From the NCBI RefSeq assembly GCF_000226115.1, contig NC_016459.1, positions 4,656,501 to 4,720,500 of the forward strand: DNA of 64,000 nt, read 5' to 3'. A program made the position numbers and the translations under genes. The stretch is from Thermothielavioides terrestris NRRL 8126. Its lineage: Eukaryota > Ascomycota > Sordariomycetes > Sordariales > Chaetomiaceae. Below the pieces are notes generated by a model, which saw nothing but the letters and a program-made list of their open reading frames with translations, had not been told where the DNA came from and did no database searches. Positions 1 through 10,935 of the stretch are shown here, one piece after another (position 1 is the first letter of the stretch; every line of letters starts with the position of its first letter).

Positions 1-1473
1 AGTCCCCGGCACTCGTTGGACAGATGCGGCGTCACGACGGAGAGGCGGCAGCTGGCGGGGCCGTAATCATGGGAAGGGACGCGGGGTTGGATGGTGGTAC
101 GAAAAAGGGAGTCAACGGGTGGTGATATGAGGTGCTGCCGGAGGAGGACATTGATACATGCTTTGTTGAGGCTACCCGCTTGTATTCACTCCTTCACCCG
201 TTACCCCCGAACATGGGGGTGTCTCAGCCATTTGGCCTGACTTTTTAACCTTATCAGCATCACTTTGCCTCATTCTTTGGGTTGCTCGAACCGTTAATAG
301 GATTCTACACTACAGTTGATTCACTCACAGTCAAGCTAATCTTGAGCGTTTGGGCTTCGGTTCAGCCAACGTGCCTAAACTCCCTCCATATGGGTTGCCT
401 TCAAGAACCAGTTCAGAGGACGATGGTCGGCGAGGATAACTCATGACCCCAGTAAGAGAGAGGTAATGCGCTGTACCTGCGACAACTCAAAACCCCGCAA
501 TCGCGAGAGTCTGGAAGGCCTGTCTGAGACCGAGGGATATTTTAGAGGTGGCTCTTTCACAAATGTGACGTTATCGGGCAACTTCTCTCTTCTCTCTCTC
601 TTTCTTTCTCTCCTTCTCCCTGTCTCTTTCTCGGACGACCAGAGCATCGGAAAATTGTTCCTGTGTTTGCATGACGCTGACCTCCTTTCCCCCTTTGACC
701 AGGTTGTCAATGATACAACATAGGTCAAGAAAAATAGCCAGGACATACATGTGCCACTCTGTCCCTCCTCCACATGGTTCAGGCAATGAAATAACCAGTA
801 TCCGTTCCGGTTCCCTACGACAAGGGGTAACTCAGGGGTCTCGCTTCAGCTGCGGCACCCCGGCATCACCGCCCATGTCAAGATGACATCACATCAACCG
901 CGGGGTAGCTGTTTGGAAAAAGCAATCAACATCCGGGATACCGGGACGCCAGACCCCTAACCGCTAACCGGGCTACATGCCCAATGCCGGAACGAAGTCG
1001 ACAGCATATGGTTTCTAGTGAGAAGGACTGTGTATGCGCAGTGATGATCTGCAACGGCTGATGCGAGAATACCACAGACAGGGTGCAATGACATACGAGA
1101 GCCAAGCGTTGATATTCTAAAATACGTCCATAGCAAAACTACGAAGAGAACCCAACTTCATGAGGCGTCGCCGGCCTTCGTATAAAACTGCCCACTCGGA
1201 TCACCAGACCACCTCCAACGCCAGGTGCAATGCATCATGATGCATAACCATCGCAGTTCCTATCCCAGATGCTGGAGTCCAATCAACCTTGCCGCCTGAA
1301 CACCTCTGACCTGTTTACCCCACCAGTCTTGTCAAGGGTATCGCGCCATACCATACATCATTTCCGTTGTCATCCTGTTCCGTCGTAGCTCATACCAAAA
1401 GTCGTGAATGGGCCAGCATGTGGAGAGCCAAGAACCAAATCCCCGCCAGATGTCATGACCAGCGGCCTCGCCG
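1..1473. other. intergenic, no gene seen
   Basis: I find no convincing coding exon here. A pyrimidine-rich CT microsatellite-like stretch lies at about 584-632. The remaining open frames are short, overlap on both strands and show no domain. The right part is the 3' flank of the minus-strand hypothetical gene that follows. Confidence 0.5.
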
Positions 1474-3040
1474 TCAACAAACCTCCAAGCTGTTGACCGC
1501 CCGCCGTGCTGTCCTCCGCCTCTTAGCCGCAGGACTGAGCACGGGCCGATCATCTGGACTACTGGGCGGTTCCTCCTCGAAGCTGCTGCTCAGCATCTGG
1601 GACAGCGGCTCCCGGGCTGCGCGCCTTCGCTTGAGACTAACGGGATGGTAGACCGGCGACCGGGACTGTGACTCCAGCAGTGGATGCCAGAAGCCGATGT
1701 GGTTTGGGTCGTCGTAGATCGAGTCGCCAGCGATTTCGGGCCCCAGGGCCTGGGAGAGGCGCTCTTTCAAGCCGAGGATCGGCCAGAAGCTGACGGGCGT
1801 GTAGGAGATGTCCATGCCGGCGCTGCAGTCTTCGCCGTCTCGGGGTGCTGGTGCTTTGTGCGGGAACATAAAGCGATCCAGGAAGGTGGCGGTCACGGTC
1901 GCTGTGTAGACGACGAAATTCGGGCTGCTGTCGTTGCCCTCGTCGTGGGTGATGACCTGCACCTTGACATCGCGGAACGACGGCGGCGGCATGCGTACCG
2001 TCTTCCGGCAGCCTTGGGAAGATTGAGATGATGGGCGCGAGGGCGACTCGTGATAGAAGTGTGCCTGCGCCATAGCCAGGAGGATCGCAACGATGTATGG
2101 ATCGTGGTCGGCGTTCGCGGGCATTAGCATCTTGGACCGCAACTGCTGCAGCCGAGACACTGGCTCGTTGGCGCCGTCGTTGGGCCCGCGAACAACCCCG
2201 TACAAGTTTTTCCGGATGCTGGCAAGCTGTGACCTGTTGATGTACGCCAACATCGGCATGCCCTCATCCCGGGTGACCTTGGGCACCTGCGAGAACGATG
2301 TCGAAGGCAGGGTCGGGCAGGAGTCGAACGAGGTGTCGACGCTGCCGGGACTCTTCCAAATACAGGGGATGCGGACCACTTTCCTGAAGATGCGGTGGCC
2401 GAAGTAGAGGTGGAGCTCGGCGCCCGTCTTGGGGCGGCATAGCGTCGCGGGGAAGAGTGTCGTCAAGACGTGCTTGATGGCACGACTCTTGCAGAACGCT
2501 CTGGCTGGCGTCGCGTCCTCCCGAAGAAGTGTGTGCAGCTCGGCAGTCAGCGTTTGCGCCATCTTGGATGGCTCGAAAAACGTGCCGGGGAGCAAATCAG
2601 GCACCGGCTTGGCGATGGCGGGGCGCGCGTGGAAGCGCGCACCAAGCAGTCGGGTATGGAGATCGGTCCAGCAGATCGGGACAACGTGGAGAGCTGTGCC
2701 GGCATGGTCATGCAGGATGTCGTACAGCGAGCCCGGCTCGGGCCGCGTAATGCGCCTCCTGCATACCCGCCGCCGCGTCGGTGCGGGCTGGTTTGGGCTG
2801 GCGCTCGCGCTCGATGTTGGTTGACTGGGCTCCGGCGAACCGGGTTGGTCGTGTAGAGCCGACATGTGGACGATGGCGCGCAGCTGACAGAAGAAGTTGC
2901 TGCCGAACAAGGATCTGGGGGGAGGATGGCGCGCGCGTCAACGAAAGGGGTTCTCGCTGGAAGATTTCGGATCGGGAATCCGTGTGCACTCGGTCATTTG
3001 TCCGAGACTCGGCGGGCGCGACTTACTCAATTGTGAGCAT
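1474..3040 (-). CDS. fungal hypothetical protein, two-exon model
   Basis: I do not recognise a function. The main exon (1474-2914) is one long open frame. Its first in-frame ATG is at 2865, giving 463 aa. A better model adds a 14-nt first exon at 3027-3040 (encoding MLTI plus two bases of the next codon), with donor GTAAGT at 3021-3026 and a CCCCCCAG acceptor just above 2914. Phase is kept and the protein is then 484 aa. The N-terminal 60 residues are Ser/Pro/Arg-rich and probably disordered. The middle (roughly residues 110-400) is ordered-looking with mixed hydrophobic segments. The C-terminus carries basic clusters (KRRRAAR and AKRRRTARR) that look like nuclear localisation signals. No membrane segment or signal peptide is visible. 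That it is a gene is well supported by length and codon use; the exact start is an inference. Confidence 0.7.
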
Positions 3041-4029
3041 CGAAGTGGAAGGCAGATCGGTCGCCTGACCGGGGTGTCGCGATGTCGCCCCGCAAAACAG
3101 ACACGCTATCGCAAAAATCCGCGACAAGGCGGTCGCTGTCGCGATAGAGAAAATATGAGTTCAAGATGCCCGTTATCAACAGTGCAACGGCCAGAAAAAT
3201 CTACGACTTCTGGATATCCACTGAATCGGTTGTTCAGCGACGGAACGGCTTCCCGGCGGGTTTTCGATGGGCTGGGCAGAAATGCGTGGGTTTTAAAGAA
3301 GGGCGACACACAAAGGGACAGGCGGGGGGCGGCCGAATACCCTCGCACATAAGCGCTCCCCTGGTGTGCCTGTCAGCGGTGGTGGCGTCGCAAATCAGCC
3401 AACCGTGTGTGGGCCAGGCCAGGACGCGCTAACACACGAAATCCCGTGACACCCGCCGAATCCGGCTTGGCGCCAACGTGTCCGCAGGTATCTGGTACTG
3501 AACCCTCAGCCGCGCCTTGGCTCTTTCGGGCGTCGTTCGCAGCATTTCCAGTGCCTGTCTCCGACACAGCATCCCGTAACCGATACAAGAGGCCTAACGA
3601 CGGAGACGAGTCCAGAATTTACATGGGCGATCCCACAGATAGGTCTGAGCGAGGGCGGCCGGAGTGTTTCGCATAGTGGTACACATAACTAGGTCAGTGT
3701 CATGAGACTCCGGCTCGGTTTAGCCGAATGGTCCGTGACATCGTCCGTACTCCGTGCCCTCCACAAAGCCGGCGGTACCCATGCCGTGACCAACAATGAT
3801 GTGGCTGCCTGTCGGTGACCCACCAGTGTGTTGCCTCAGGCATCAATATCCAGAATGCCAAGAGGCTGAGCCACACCTGCCGCACAGGCAGCAGATCGCG
3901 GGCGGCTGGCCAGCCCATCCCGCCCAAGCAAGCGAACCCCCGCAAGGCTGCGATCCAAAAGACATCCCACCTCAATCTGCCATATCCCCCCCAAAGCAAG
4001 GAGTTTCCGCCTGGCGCGTGCAGCCCACG
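3041..4029. other. intergenic between the hypothetical gene and ARC18
   Basis: This is the shared 5' flank of a minus-strand and a plus-strand gene, so probably a divergent promoter. Short open frames occur on both strands but none has a recognisable domain. No repeat or RNA gene was seen. Confidence 0.45.
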
Positions 4030-4814
4030 ATGCCGGTGAGTTTCTGCTCTCCCACAACCGGGAGTTTCCATCATGGCCCATTGCAGGCTGCAATTCTCCA
4101 TGTTGCCCCGTTGCTGACCTGTGCCACGAAACAACAACAACAGGCCTACAACTCCGTCTTCAACACGGCCGAGCCGGCGCCGCGGCTGATCGGCAACTTC
4201 CCGCTGTTCCCGCTGCGCACGAAGGTGCGCGGGCCCGTGTACGCGCTGCCGTTCCCGGACCCGCCGCTGGCGGCGCACGAGTCGCCGGACCCGAGCTCGG
4301 AGAGCTACGACGTGCTGGACGAGGTGCTCGCGCTGTTCCGCGCCAACACCTTCTTCCGCAACTTTGAGATCCACGGCCCCGCCGACCGCCTGCTCGTCTA
4401 CGGCATCTGGTTCGTCTCGGACTGCCTGGCCAAGATCCGCCCTGGCGCCAGCTTGCGCGAGGCCACCAAGGATGTCATGAACCTGGCGCTGGACCTGAAC
4501 TTTGCCATTCCGGGCGACCCGGCGTGGCCTTTGAATCAGGTTGGTCCCTACCTCCTTGTTTTGGACAAAGCGGGTTTTTTTTGTTTCTTCTGGAGGCGTT
4601 GGTCCGTACTGACAAACGGGTTCTCCGCCTGCTGCAGATGTACGAACCTCCGCGAGACAGGCAAGAAGCAGAGGTGCTCCGGCAGTACATGTCCCAGGTC
4701 AGGCAAGAACTGGCGACGAGGTTATTGGCGAGGGTATACGACGAGGGTGACGCGAAGCCGAGCAAGTGGTGGTTGAGCTTCACAAAGAGAAAGTTTATGG
4801 GCAAGGGGCTATGA
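4030..4814 (+). CDS. ARC18: Arp2/3 complex subunit 3 (ARPC3/p21-Arc)
   Basis: This is a subunit of the seven-protein Arp2/3 complex that nucleates branched actin filaments in cortical patches, acting in endocytosis and polarised growth. Three exons: 4030-4035 (only ATG CCG), 4144-4539 and 4638-4814. Introns begin GTGAGT and GTTGGT and end in CAG. The product is 192 aa, slightly longer than the usual 175-180. It follows the family from end to end: MPAYNS start, LIGNFPLFPLRTKVRGP, a DVLDEVLALFRANTFFRNFEI block, FAIPGDPAWPLNQ, and the conserved tail KPSKWWLSFTKRKFMGKGL. The loop between residues about 30 and 50 is Pro-rich and slightly expanded. The very small first exon is supported by the family N-terminus MPAY. 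It is convergent with TRM6, 225 bp apart. Confidence 0.93.
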
Positions 4815-4893
4815 GTGGCGGCGAGCCTTTAGGAGCAAAGATGCCTCCTCCACATGATAGACAGCGCCAGGCAGGTAGCAAGCACGAAGGCCC

Positions 4894-4915
4894 AAAAAAA
4901 AAAAAAAAAAAAAAA
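4894..4915. repeat. A22 homopolymer tract
   Basis: There are 22 consecutive A about 80 bp past the ARC18 stop, in the short gap between two convergent genes. It may be a replication-slippage tract or an old poly-A insertion; no flanking duplication was recognised. Confidence 0.8.
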
Positions 4916-5038
4916 CACTGTGAACAGGCAACGGAAACACCCGTGATTCATTAGTACAATGGTGGTATATTCAACGACGCCATGATGCGATCCAAGTGCT
5001 TGTTCAGCTCTTGTCAGTGTCGTCTTCTCCTCCGAGCA

Positions 5039-7001
5039 TCAGCCCGAAGCGGGCGTCACCGCCTCGGACTCGACTTTCCTCCGCTTGAATTTCCCCTTGG
5101 CCGCAATCTTGCCCTCGGCCGGCTTCGCCCGCCACGCCGTCAACACGTAACCATCTGCGCCGCCCCGCTCCGTCATGAGCGGGTGTGTCCTGCCCGGCAA
5201 GACCTGCCAGTGACGCGCGCGGCTCGTCTGGATCGACACGCCCTGGAGCAGCGTAGGGTTGAGCGGGAACCGCTCGTTTCCCGGCCAGCGCTCGAGCTCC
5301 TCGGCCGAGAGGCCCTCGATCTCGGGCGCGCCCCCGCCAACCCAGGCCGTGCGGCGCGGCACGCTGAAGCAGTCGGCTGCCGCCGCCAGCGCCTCCACGT
5401 TGGGCGAGTAGATGGCCACCGGCGCGCCGCCCGCTAGCAAGGGGAGCGTGTGGCGCAGGATGCTGATCGGATCCATGGTGCTCGCACAGACGAGGCCGGA
5501 GAAGTTGCCTGCCCTTGTGGCGTCGACGATGTGCCGTATCCGGGCGTATCTCCTGCGCTTGCGGTGGAAATTGCCTCGGCGGCTCGGTTTCCAGGACGCC
5601 AGCGTCTCCGGAGTAGCCGTGAGCGGCGGTGTCGAGTACGAGGTGTCCAGCTCCGGTTTGAGCAATTGCAGCCAGGAGAGGGTAAGCAGGTGATTGAGCA
5701 AGGGGTGCGGCGGGTGATTCGGCGAGGTGATGTCGAAGCCCCAGTAGTTGAGGAGCGAGAGATTCGGCTGGCTGGCCCCGTGGATAACCGTGATGGTGTT
5801 GGTCTGGGAGTAGGGGATCGCAAAGTCGGACGCACGCGGCTTTTGCTCTCTCGGCTTCTTCCCGCCTTGGTTTTCTGGAGGTGCGGCTTGTGCGTCCGCC
5901 ATTTCCGTGTCGCTTCCTTGTTGAGTCGCTGGAGCAGGTACTGACGGGTTGGAACCCGGTTCCTGGCTGTTCTCTGCGGCGGAAGCAGAGCTCTGCTCCG
6001 CGCTGGGCTCTGTGGGTTCCTTGTGCTCCTCAGAACTGCTGTGCGCCCCTTCATCTTCGGTTTCGTAGAGAATGCCCATCCTCTCAGCCATCGCCGCAAC
6101 TAGCAGGCCAGAGGTATCGTCCACGACAAGCCACCTCCCCCGCAGCAAATCCCTATCGACAGGCACGCAGGCCTCGTCGCCTTGCGCGGTGGTGGCCCCC
6201 GGATCCTCGAGCAGCACATCGTCGCCTCCGAAATGCACATTGCCCCAACACCCTAATAGGCCAATCATCTCGGCCCTCATATCCAGGATCTTGCTCGCGT
6301 CCCTCTCCTCTAGTTGCCATTGCGCAAGGTTGGCCACGTCGATCGGCGACACCTGGAACCGCCGGATGTACTTCTTCGTCTTGAGCAGCTTGTATTTTGC
6401 CAAGCTGAAGCTCGTCTTCTGGTCCAGCGCGGTATGGGAGAGCAACAGCTTGGCGATGACGTCCTTGCCGGCATTGCTCCCCTCGCGCTTCAGCTCTTCG
6501 ATTTCGGCTTGGGTCAGAGTCTGGCGCGCACTCTCGTCGATGATCTCGCGATTTGAGCGCGCAACCACGTTCCCGTCATCATCGACCAAGCTGAACTCCT
6601 CCCCATCGGTCGCCGAGATCACAGTATCGGTGGCGCCGGCGGCGGGCATCTCGCAGCCCGGGGCCGCCTCGTCTGCGAACACTTCGGCATAGAGCTCGGA
6701 TGGGGGGACGACGCGGAGGCGCGAGAAATTCTCGTCGGGCAGTCGGTCTTGCAGCTCGAAGGTGAGGTGGTATGGGCGCCCGATAATCAGGTTCGATGGG
6801 AAGGAGCCGTATTTTCCCAGCGATATTGTCCTGTACCCCGCCGAGATGGAGATGTCAGAGAGCGACCCCGCCATGTCGGTACAGGCCAACAGGAGAGGGG
6901 ACGGGGGGACATTACGTGTTCGGGGTGACCTGAAGGACCTTGGTACTGCCTGATGGTAGTTTGAGGGCCACCCAAGCATTAGGGCGGATGAGGGAATGCA
7001 T
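5039..7001 (-). CDS. TRM6: tRNA (adenine(58)-N1)-methyltransferase non-catalytic subunit
   Basis: Trm6/Gcd10 pairs with catalytic Trm61 in the nucleus to make m1A58 in tRNA, which is needed for stability of initiator tRNA-Met. Exons: 6916-7001 and 5039-6830. The intron has donor GTAATG and a GTACAG acceptor. The splice joins RPNAWVALKLPSGSTKVLQV to the conserved block TISLGKYGSFPSNLIIGRPY, exactly as in the family. Product 625 aa. The central part carries the Gcd10 core (residues about 20-270), then an acidic Ser/Glu-rich low-complexity insert (about 310-380). The C-terminal Rossmann-like half follows, with FSGLVCASTMDPISILRHTL and VAIYSPNVEAL. The end is a basic KGKFKRRKVESE tail. As expected for the non-catalytic partner, I see no AdoMet-binding glycine loop. 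The start at 7001 is the ATG that gives the family N-terminus. A longer unspliced open frame continues upstream but is not family-like. Confidence 0.92.
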
Positions 7002-8014
7002 CTTGCGATGGTGGTCGCGTCGGCTGTATGGTAGTGTACGTTGTTGTCGCGTGCTGTTTGAGGCTGCGCAGCGACCCCAAAAAAAATTCGGTTGCGGGGT
7101 TTGGAGGATGAGGACCTTGATGGCTCTCTGTTCAGTTCAGTGAGTGGGTCAGCGGCCGACACCACTGGACACCGAACGGAAGAAGCTGATTCTCAATGGA
7201 GTTGAACAGACATCTATCTATAAGGAAGCTTTTTTTTTTTTTTTTTTTTTTTTGCGTCTTTTTTATTTCTTCTTTTTTTTTCTTTCTTTTCTTTTTTTCT
7301 TTTCGAGTGCTAGTTATCTTATTTGAAGGAAAGCAACCTGTACGGTCCATAACGGCCGCCCAAACAACCCATATTCATCCCGCGAAAAGCACATGCTAGG
7401 TAGGCCTTCACCGGGCGCGTCGAAGCGTGTCCAGGTTAGCAGCACTGCCCAGCACGGCGTTATGCAACCGGAGCAGCAGATATGTTGGCAACGCGGCTGC
7501 GCCTCGGAGAATTCTGGCACAGGGTGCCTTGTTCGCGAGATCCCCGCCGGCACAGCACCGCTCCCGCGAAGGCCGCGATGTGAGGGGGGAGCAGCGCGAA
7601 GATAGCCGACTGTCTGACGGAAGTAAAAACTCTAAATGGCCTACAACGCCGTCCGCTCGAAACGAAGGCGCACATGGGCGGTCGACAAAGGAAAGGCGTA
7701 TTCTTGAGCTAGGGGGGCCATGACCGTATCTAATCTAAGAACCTCAAGCTGGTCGTCATCCTCCGACCTGTCACTTAGGAAGCCTAGCTTGTTTGCTAGT
7801 TGTTTCACGCAAACTCCGGTAGGAAACTTAGGTACCTAGGCTGTAATTGGCGAAGAGAAAGGCAAACGATAAGCCAGCCCTTGTACAGAGGACCTCTCTG
7901 GTGCAACGCCTACGGATTACCAGGTTGTAGTCTTGGGTTTCCCCCCCCCCAGCGGGTGAGTTGTAGCATTATGCGGATCATTGTTCGCTTTCAAAAGAAC
8001 GCCAACATAAGTTC
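7002..8014. other. intergenic, start of an accessory island
   Basis: It contains the T-rich tract listed separately and the short palindrome-like motif CTTAGGTACCTAGG at 7827-7840. No coding exon with a recognisable product was seen. It leads into the Tc1/mariner element. Confidence 0.5.
7230..7305. repeat. T24 tract followed by T-rich low complexity
   Basis: There are 24 consecutive T (7230-7253), then about 50 bp of T-rich sequence interrupted by C. On the minus strand this is a long A tract like those at 4894 and 23643. It could be slippage or a degraded retroposon tail. Confidence 0.8.
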
Positions 8015-9344
8015 TTATACAATGGGGTCCAAAAAGTCATACGCCACATTCAGCCCTCCCGAGCCACCTTTTTCCTATTCTGGCCATCTCCCACTTATAC
8101 CTTCAATCCTCTATTGTACACCGCTCTTCTTCTTCCTCTCCAAAACAACAACCCAGGATAGTCGGCCTATCGAAAATCTTTCGAAAGGAGCTCACAGAGG
8201 CCCAGAGAAGCTATATCTGGGGCCTTCACGTTGCTAGGCTTACAGGAGGTTCCATTGCAGCCCAGACTAGGTTCCACCACTCTACCATCAATCGAACTAT
8301 CCAAGCAATTACCAACAACCTTGCCAATGGCTCTAAAAACCTATTCAAATCGGCTCCCAGGTCTGGCCAGTCCCCCAAGCTCGATGAACGAGCCGTTCAG
8401 CATCTTCTTCGTTGTACAAATACCAATCGAACCAATACCCTTGCAGCCTTAGCAACGCCCTCCAAATCAGGCCAACAGATCAACCGTTCAACAGTTCGAG
8501 CTATCCTCAAGGCCAACAGCAAAGCTCGTCGACATACTCGCAAGAAGCCTTGGATCAGCCCAACCAACAAGATAAAGCGATTAGCCTTTCGTCGTTAGAA
8601 TAAGTAGATACCTTGGTCTTTAGTCTATTAGTCTGACAAGGCCTACTTTAAAGTAGGGGAAGACAGTCGATCTATTTACGTTACTTAGACCCCTAAAGAA
8701 GAATATCACCTAGATTGTCTTCAACCATCGTTCAAAAGTGGGAGGACCAAAGTTGGGGTATGGAGATGCTTTTGTAGGCTATACAAAGGCCCTATTGTTA
8801 TCCTTCCTTAGGGGACCTAGCTAAACCAGATAGAATATATAGATCAGATCTTCCTACCGTACTTCCTTCCTTTCTATAAGAAGATGAGGGCCTTATACGG
8901 CTATAGTATATAGTTGCAAGAGGATAGAGCTATATACTACCATAGTAGGTTCCTAGGCTTAGTTAAGAAGGCTACGAATATCCAGATCTTAGATTGGCCA
9001 CCCCAGAGCCCAGACCTTTCTCCAATTGAGAATATATAGCACTGGATAAAGATTTGGATCTCTAAGCAAAGGCACCGTATTAAAAACGTTACCCAGATAG
9101 CTACAGCTATCCAGAGGACTTGGGAGCAGGTGCCTGTCGAGTTGCTTATTAAGCTGGTGGAAGGAATGCCCAAACGGATAGAAATGTTATACACTACAAA
9201 GGGTAGGCCGATCAAATATTGACAGATGAGCTAGTATTTTGAGTAGGAAGTTGTCAAGTTGTATTGTGGTTAAGTAATGCGAAGATGAAGTTGGGTGGTA
9301 CTGAGGGGCTGTGGCGCATGACTTTTTGGACCCCATTGTATATA
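8015..9344 (+). mobile_element. Tc1/mariner-type DNA transposon with terminal inverted repeats
   Basis: The left end (8015-8048) and the right end (9311-9344) are inverted copies that share ATACAATGGGGTCCAAAAAG and continue as TCAT(A/G)CGCCAC, with one mismatch in about 30 bp. The ends abut TA or TATA, the expected Tc1/mariner target duplication. The element is about 1.33 kb and carries one transposase frame on the plus strand (next entry). The long T-rich tract and intergenic DNA to the left and the SINE-like sequence to the right suggest an insertion-prone island. The copy looks inactive because the transposase frame has eight stop codons, but the TIRs remain nearly identical, so the insertion is not very old. 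Confidence 0.88.
8101..9222 (+). pseudogene. Tc1/mariner transposase, interrupted by eight TAG codons
   Basis: One frame runs without any indel from about 8101 to a TGA at 9220-9222. The N-terminal half has a helix-turn-helix region (KELTEAQRSYIWGL, GGSIAAQTRFHHSTINRTIQ) and a basic RRHTRKKPWISP stretch. The C-terminal half is the DDE domain, with SDKAYFKVGEDSRSIYVT, YHLDCLQPSFKSGRTKVGVW and the signature DWPPQSPDLSPIEN. In-frame stops are at 8596, 8605, 8629, 8686, 8809, 8818, 8911 and 9037, and all eight are TAG. At 8629 and 9037 related transposases usually have Trp (W-S-D and PIEN-L-W), so these TAGs probably come from TGG. Others may come from CAG or TGG. No in-frame ATG was identified at the 5' end, so the start is approximate. 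Confidence 0.85.
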
Positions 9345-9454
9345 GCCTTGAAGTGGTTGCCAAACCGGTGCCGAGAAGTGCACCGCCCGGCAATGCGGAG
9401 AAAAAGCCAAGGACCTGTTGGAATATGGGCCCCAAGCTACCAACAAAGACTGGG

Positions 9455-9569
9455 CCCAAGCGTTTTTAGCTCAGTGGTCTGACAATTAAGATTCTCATTT
9501 GCCCCAAGAGCCTGATTAGGTTGGTTCAAATCATGATCAAAGCACGAGCTTCATCAAAGCACGAGCTTC
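9455..9569 (+). repeat. tRNA-Glu-like, SINE-type element (candidate)
   Basis: TAGCTCAGTGGT at 9467-9478 matches the RNA polymerase III A box, and GGTTCAAATC at 9523-9532 matches the B box, 56 bp apart. Between them GATTCTCATTTG resembles the anticodon arm of fungal tRNA-Glu(CTC). The acceptor and anticodon stems do not close well, so it is not a functional tRNA gene. Just after the B box lies a perfect 17-bp tandem duplication (9536-9569); short 3' tandem repeats are common in SINE tails. It starts about 110 bp to the right of the transposon end. Copy number in the genome cannot be judged here. Confidence 0.45.
9536..9569. repeat. 17-bp perfect tandem repeat, two copies
   Basis: The unit ATCAAAGCACGAGCTTC occurs twice head to tail. 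It directly follows the B-box-like sequence of the candidate SINE. Confidence 0.9.
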
Positions 9570-10935
9570 AGCGAGAAGCGTCTATGCCTCTCAGCCAAAA
9601 CCGGTTGGCAAAGCTAAAAAGGGGTGTGTCAGTTATCTCGATTGGGCTTTCGAGACAAATGAGACTCTTAATTGTTGGACCACTGAGCTTAAAAGCTCTA
9701 GGGTCCCAATTTTTGCTCTTAGGACTCTTGTGGCTCACGGCCGATATTCTCACAAGACCTGCCGAGGTGCCAAGAGGATACCAAGAATCTCAGGTGAAGA
9801 GCAGTCCACTTAGGGGGTCGCCCCTTACGCGCTGTGCGCTGGTCAAAACCTGATTTCGCCGATCATGTCCCAATTGGTGTTGCTACGGCACTGAGGACAG
9901 CTGCTTGAACCCAAATCTTAGCATCCAACCTCCAATTCACTCATTTACCACCGTTCATGAGCGTTGCCAGCGTTCTTCTATCCGGTGCGATCCGTTTGTG
10001 GACAGCGGTCAGGTTCAGCTTCAAGGCCCAAGTAACTATGTGCACCACTGGTGGCCCACCGCGTTGACCAAGCTGGCGGTGCACAACGCGCGAGAGGAGC
10101 CCTGGCGATTAACTACCTTATGTTAGCGGCGGCACGTATTTCAGCATCTCCGGGTTCTGCCTTTAACCCGCGGGAGGCAGCACCGTACAGAGAAAGGTGC
10201 GGTCAAAATTTCTTCGGGGCTTCGGTCTGCTTCGCTGTAGCCAGCTGCATGGACACGCTCGTATGTGCCAAGGTTGAGCCTCGCTAGCACCCTTTTACAG
10301 GACCCTTGACTGTGTCCCAGTAAGTGAGTGGTAAAGCAAGGCTTGGCTGGGGAGCGAGGTCAGAGCCGATGCGGGCTCCACACCCCCGAGTGTTTTCCGA
10401 CATACCCCCACGCCGGAAACTCAATGGACCGAAGCTGTCGCCCACAGCAGCGACCAATATCCAGCAAGTTTCGCGTCTCTATCATCGTGATTATCACCAA
10501 AAACAGGGATGCTCCAATGTCGTGATCGGAGCCCTGCGCGGTCGGACACCCTTCACGCACGGCTGCATGGGGGCGCGAGACCCAGTGACGGAGTTGGGGC
10601 GTGATGTCGCAATTCTCAGCGACAATGTGGCCATGGCGACCGCGTCTGCATCAGGAAAGGTAGGCTGACGCCAGGCGGGGGGGATTGGAGGGGTCGCCAT
10701 GGATGAAGAGCGTTTCCATTCAAGGGTCGAGTGTGATTAGCTCCAGGCATATATGCTCTTCTTAAAGACGAGGAGGCATGTCGGCCTTCGATGCGCCCCT
10801 CACCGGAATGCCGTGTCCGGCGAGCGATCAGCGGCCGCCCTCCATCGCCACGACGCTCATGCATCAGGAGGACTGCGGACGCGCACAAGAACCCGCCAAT
10901 CCGGATTTTTCCTGTCCTGTACCTGCTAGCACAAC

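Larger units (their letters stand above)
9345..10935. other. intergenic with SINE-like sequence
   Basis: It holds the tRNA-like sequence and 17-bp tandem repeat listed separately, then about 1.3 kb of unrecognised sequence that includes the 5' flank of the MFS gene at 10936. No convincing coding exon was found. Confidence 0.45.

Noticed and set aside
9467..9533. Functional tRNA-Glu gene
   Set aside because: A and B boxes are present, but acceptor and anticodon stems do not pair, so it is better described as tRNA-derived repeat DNA.
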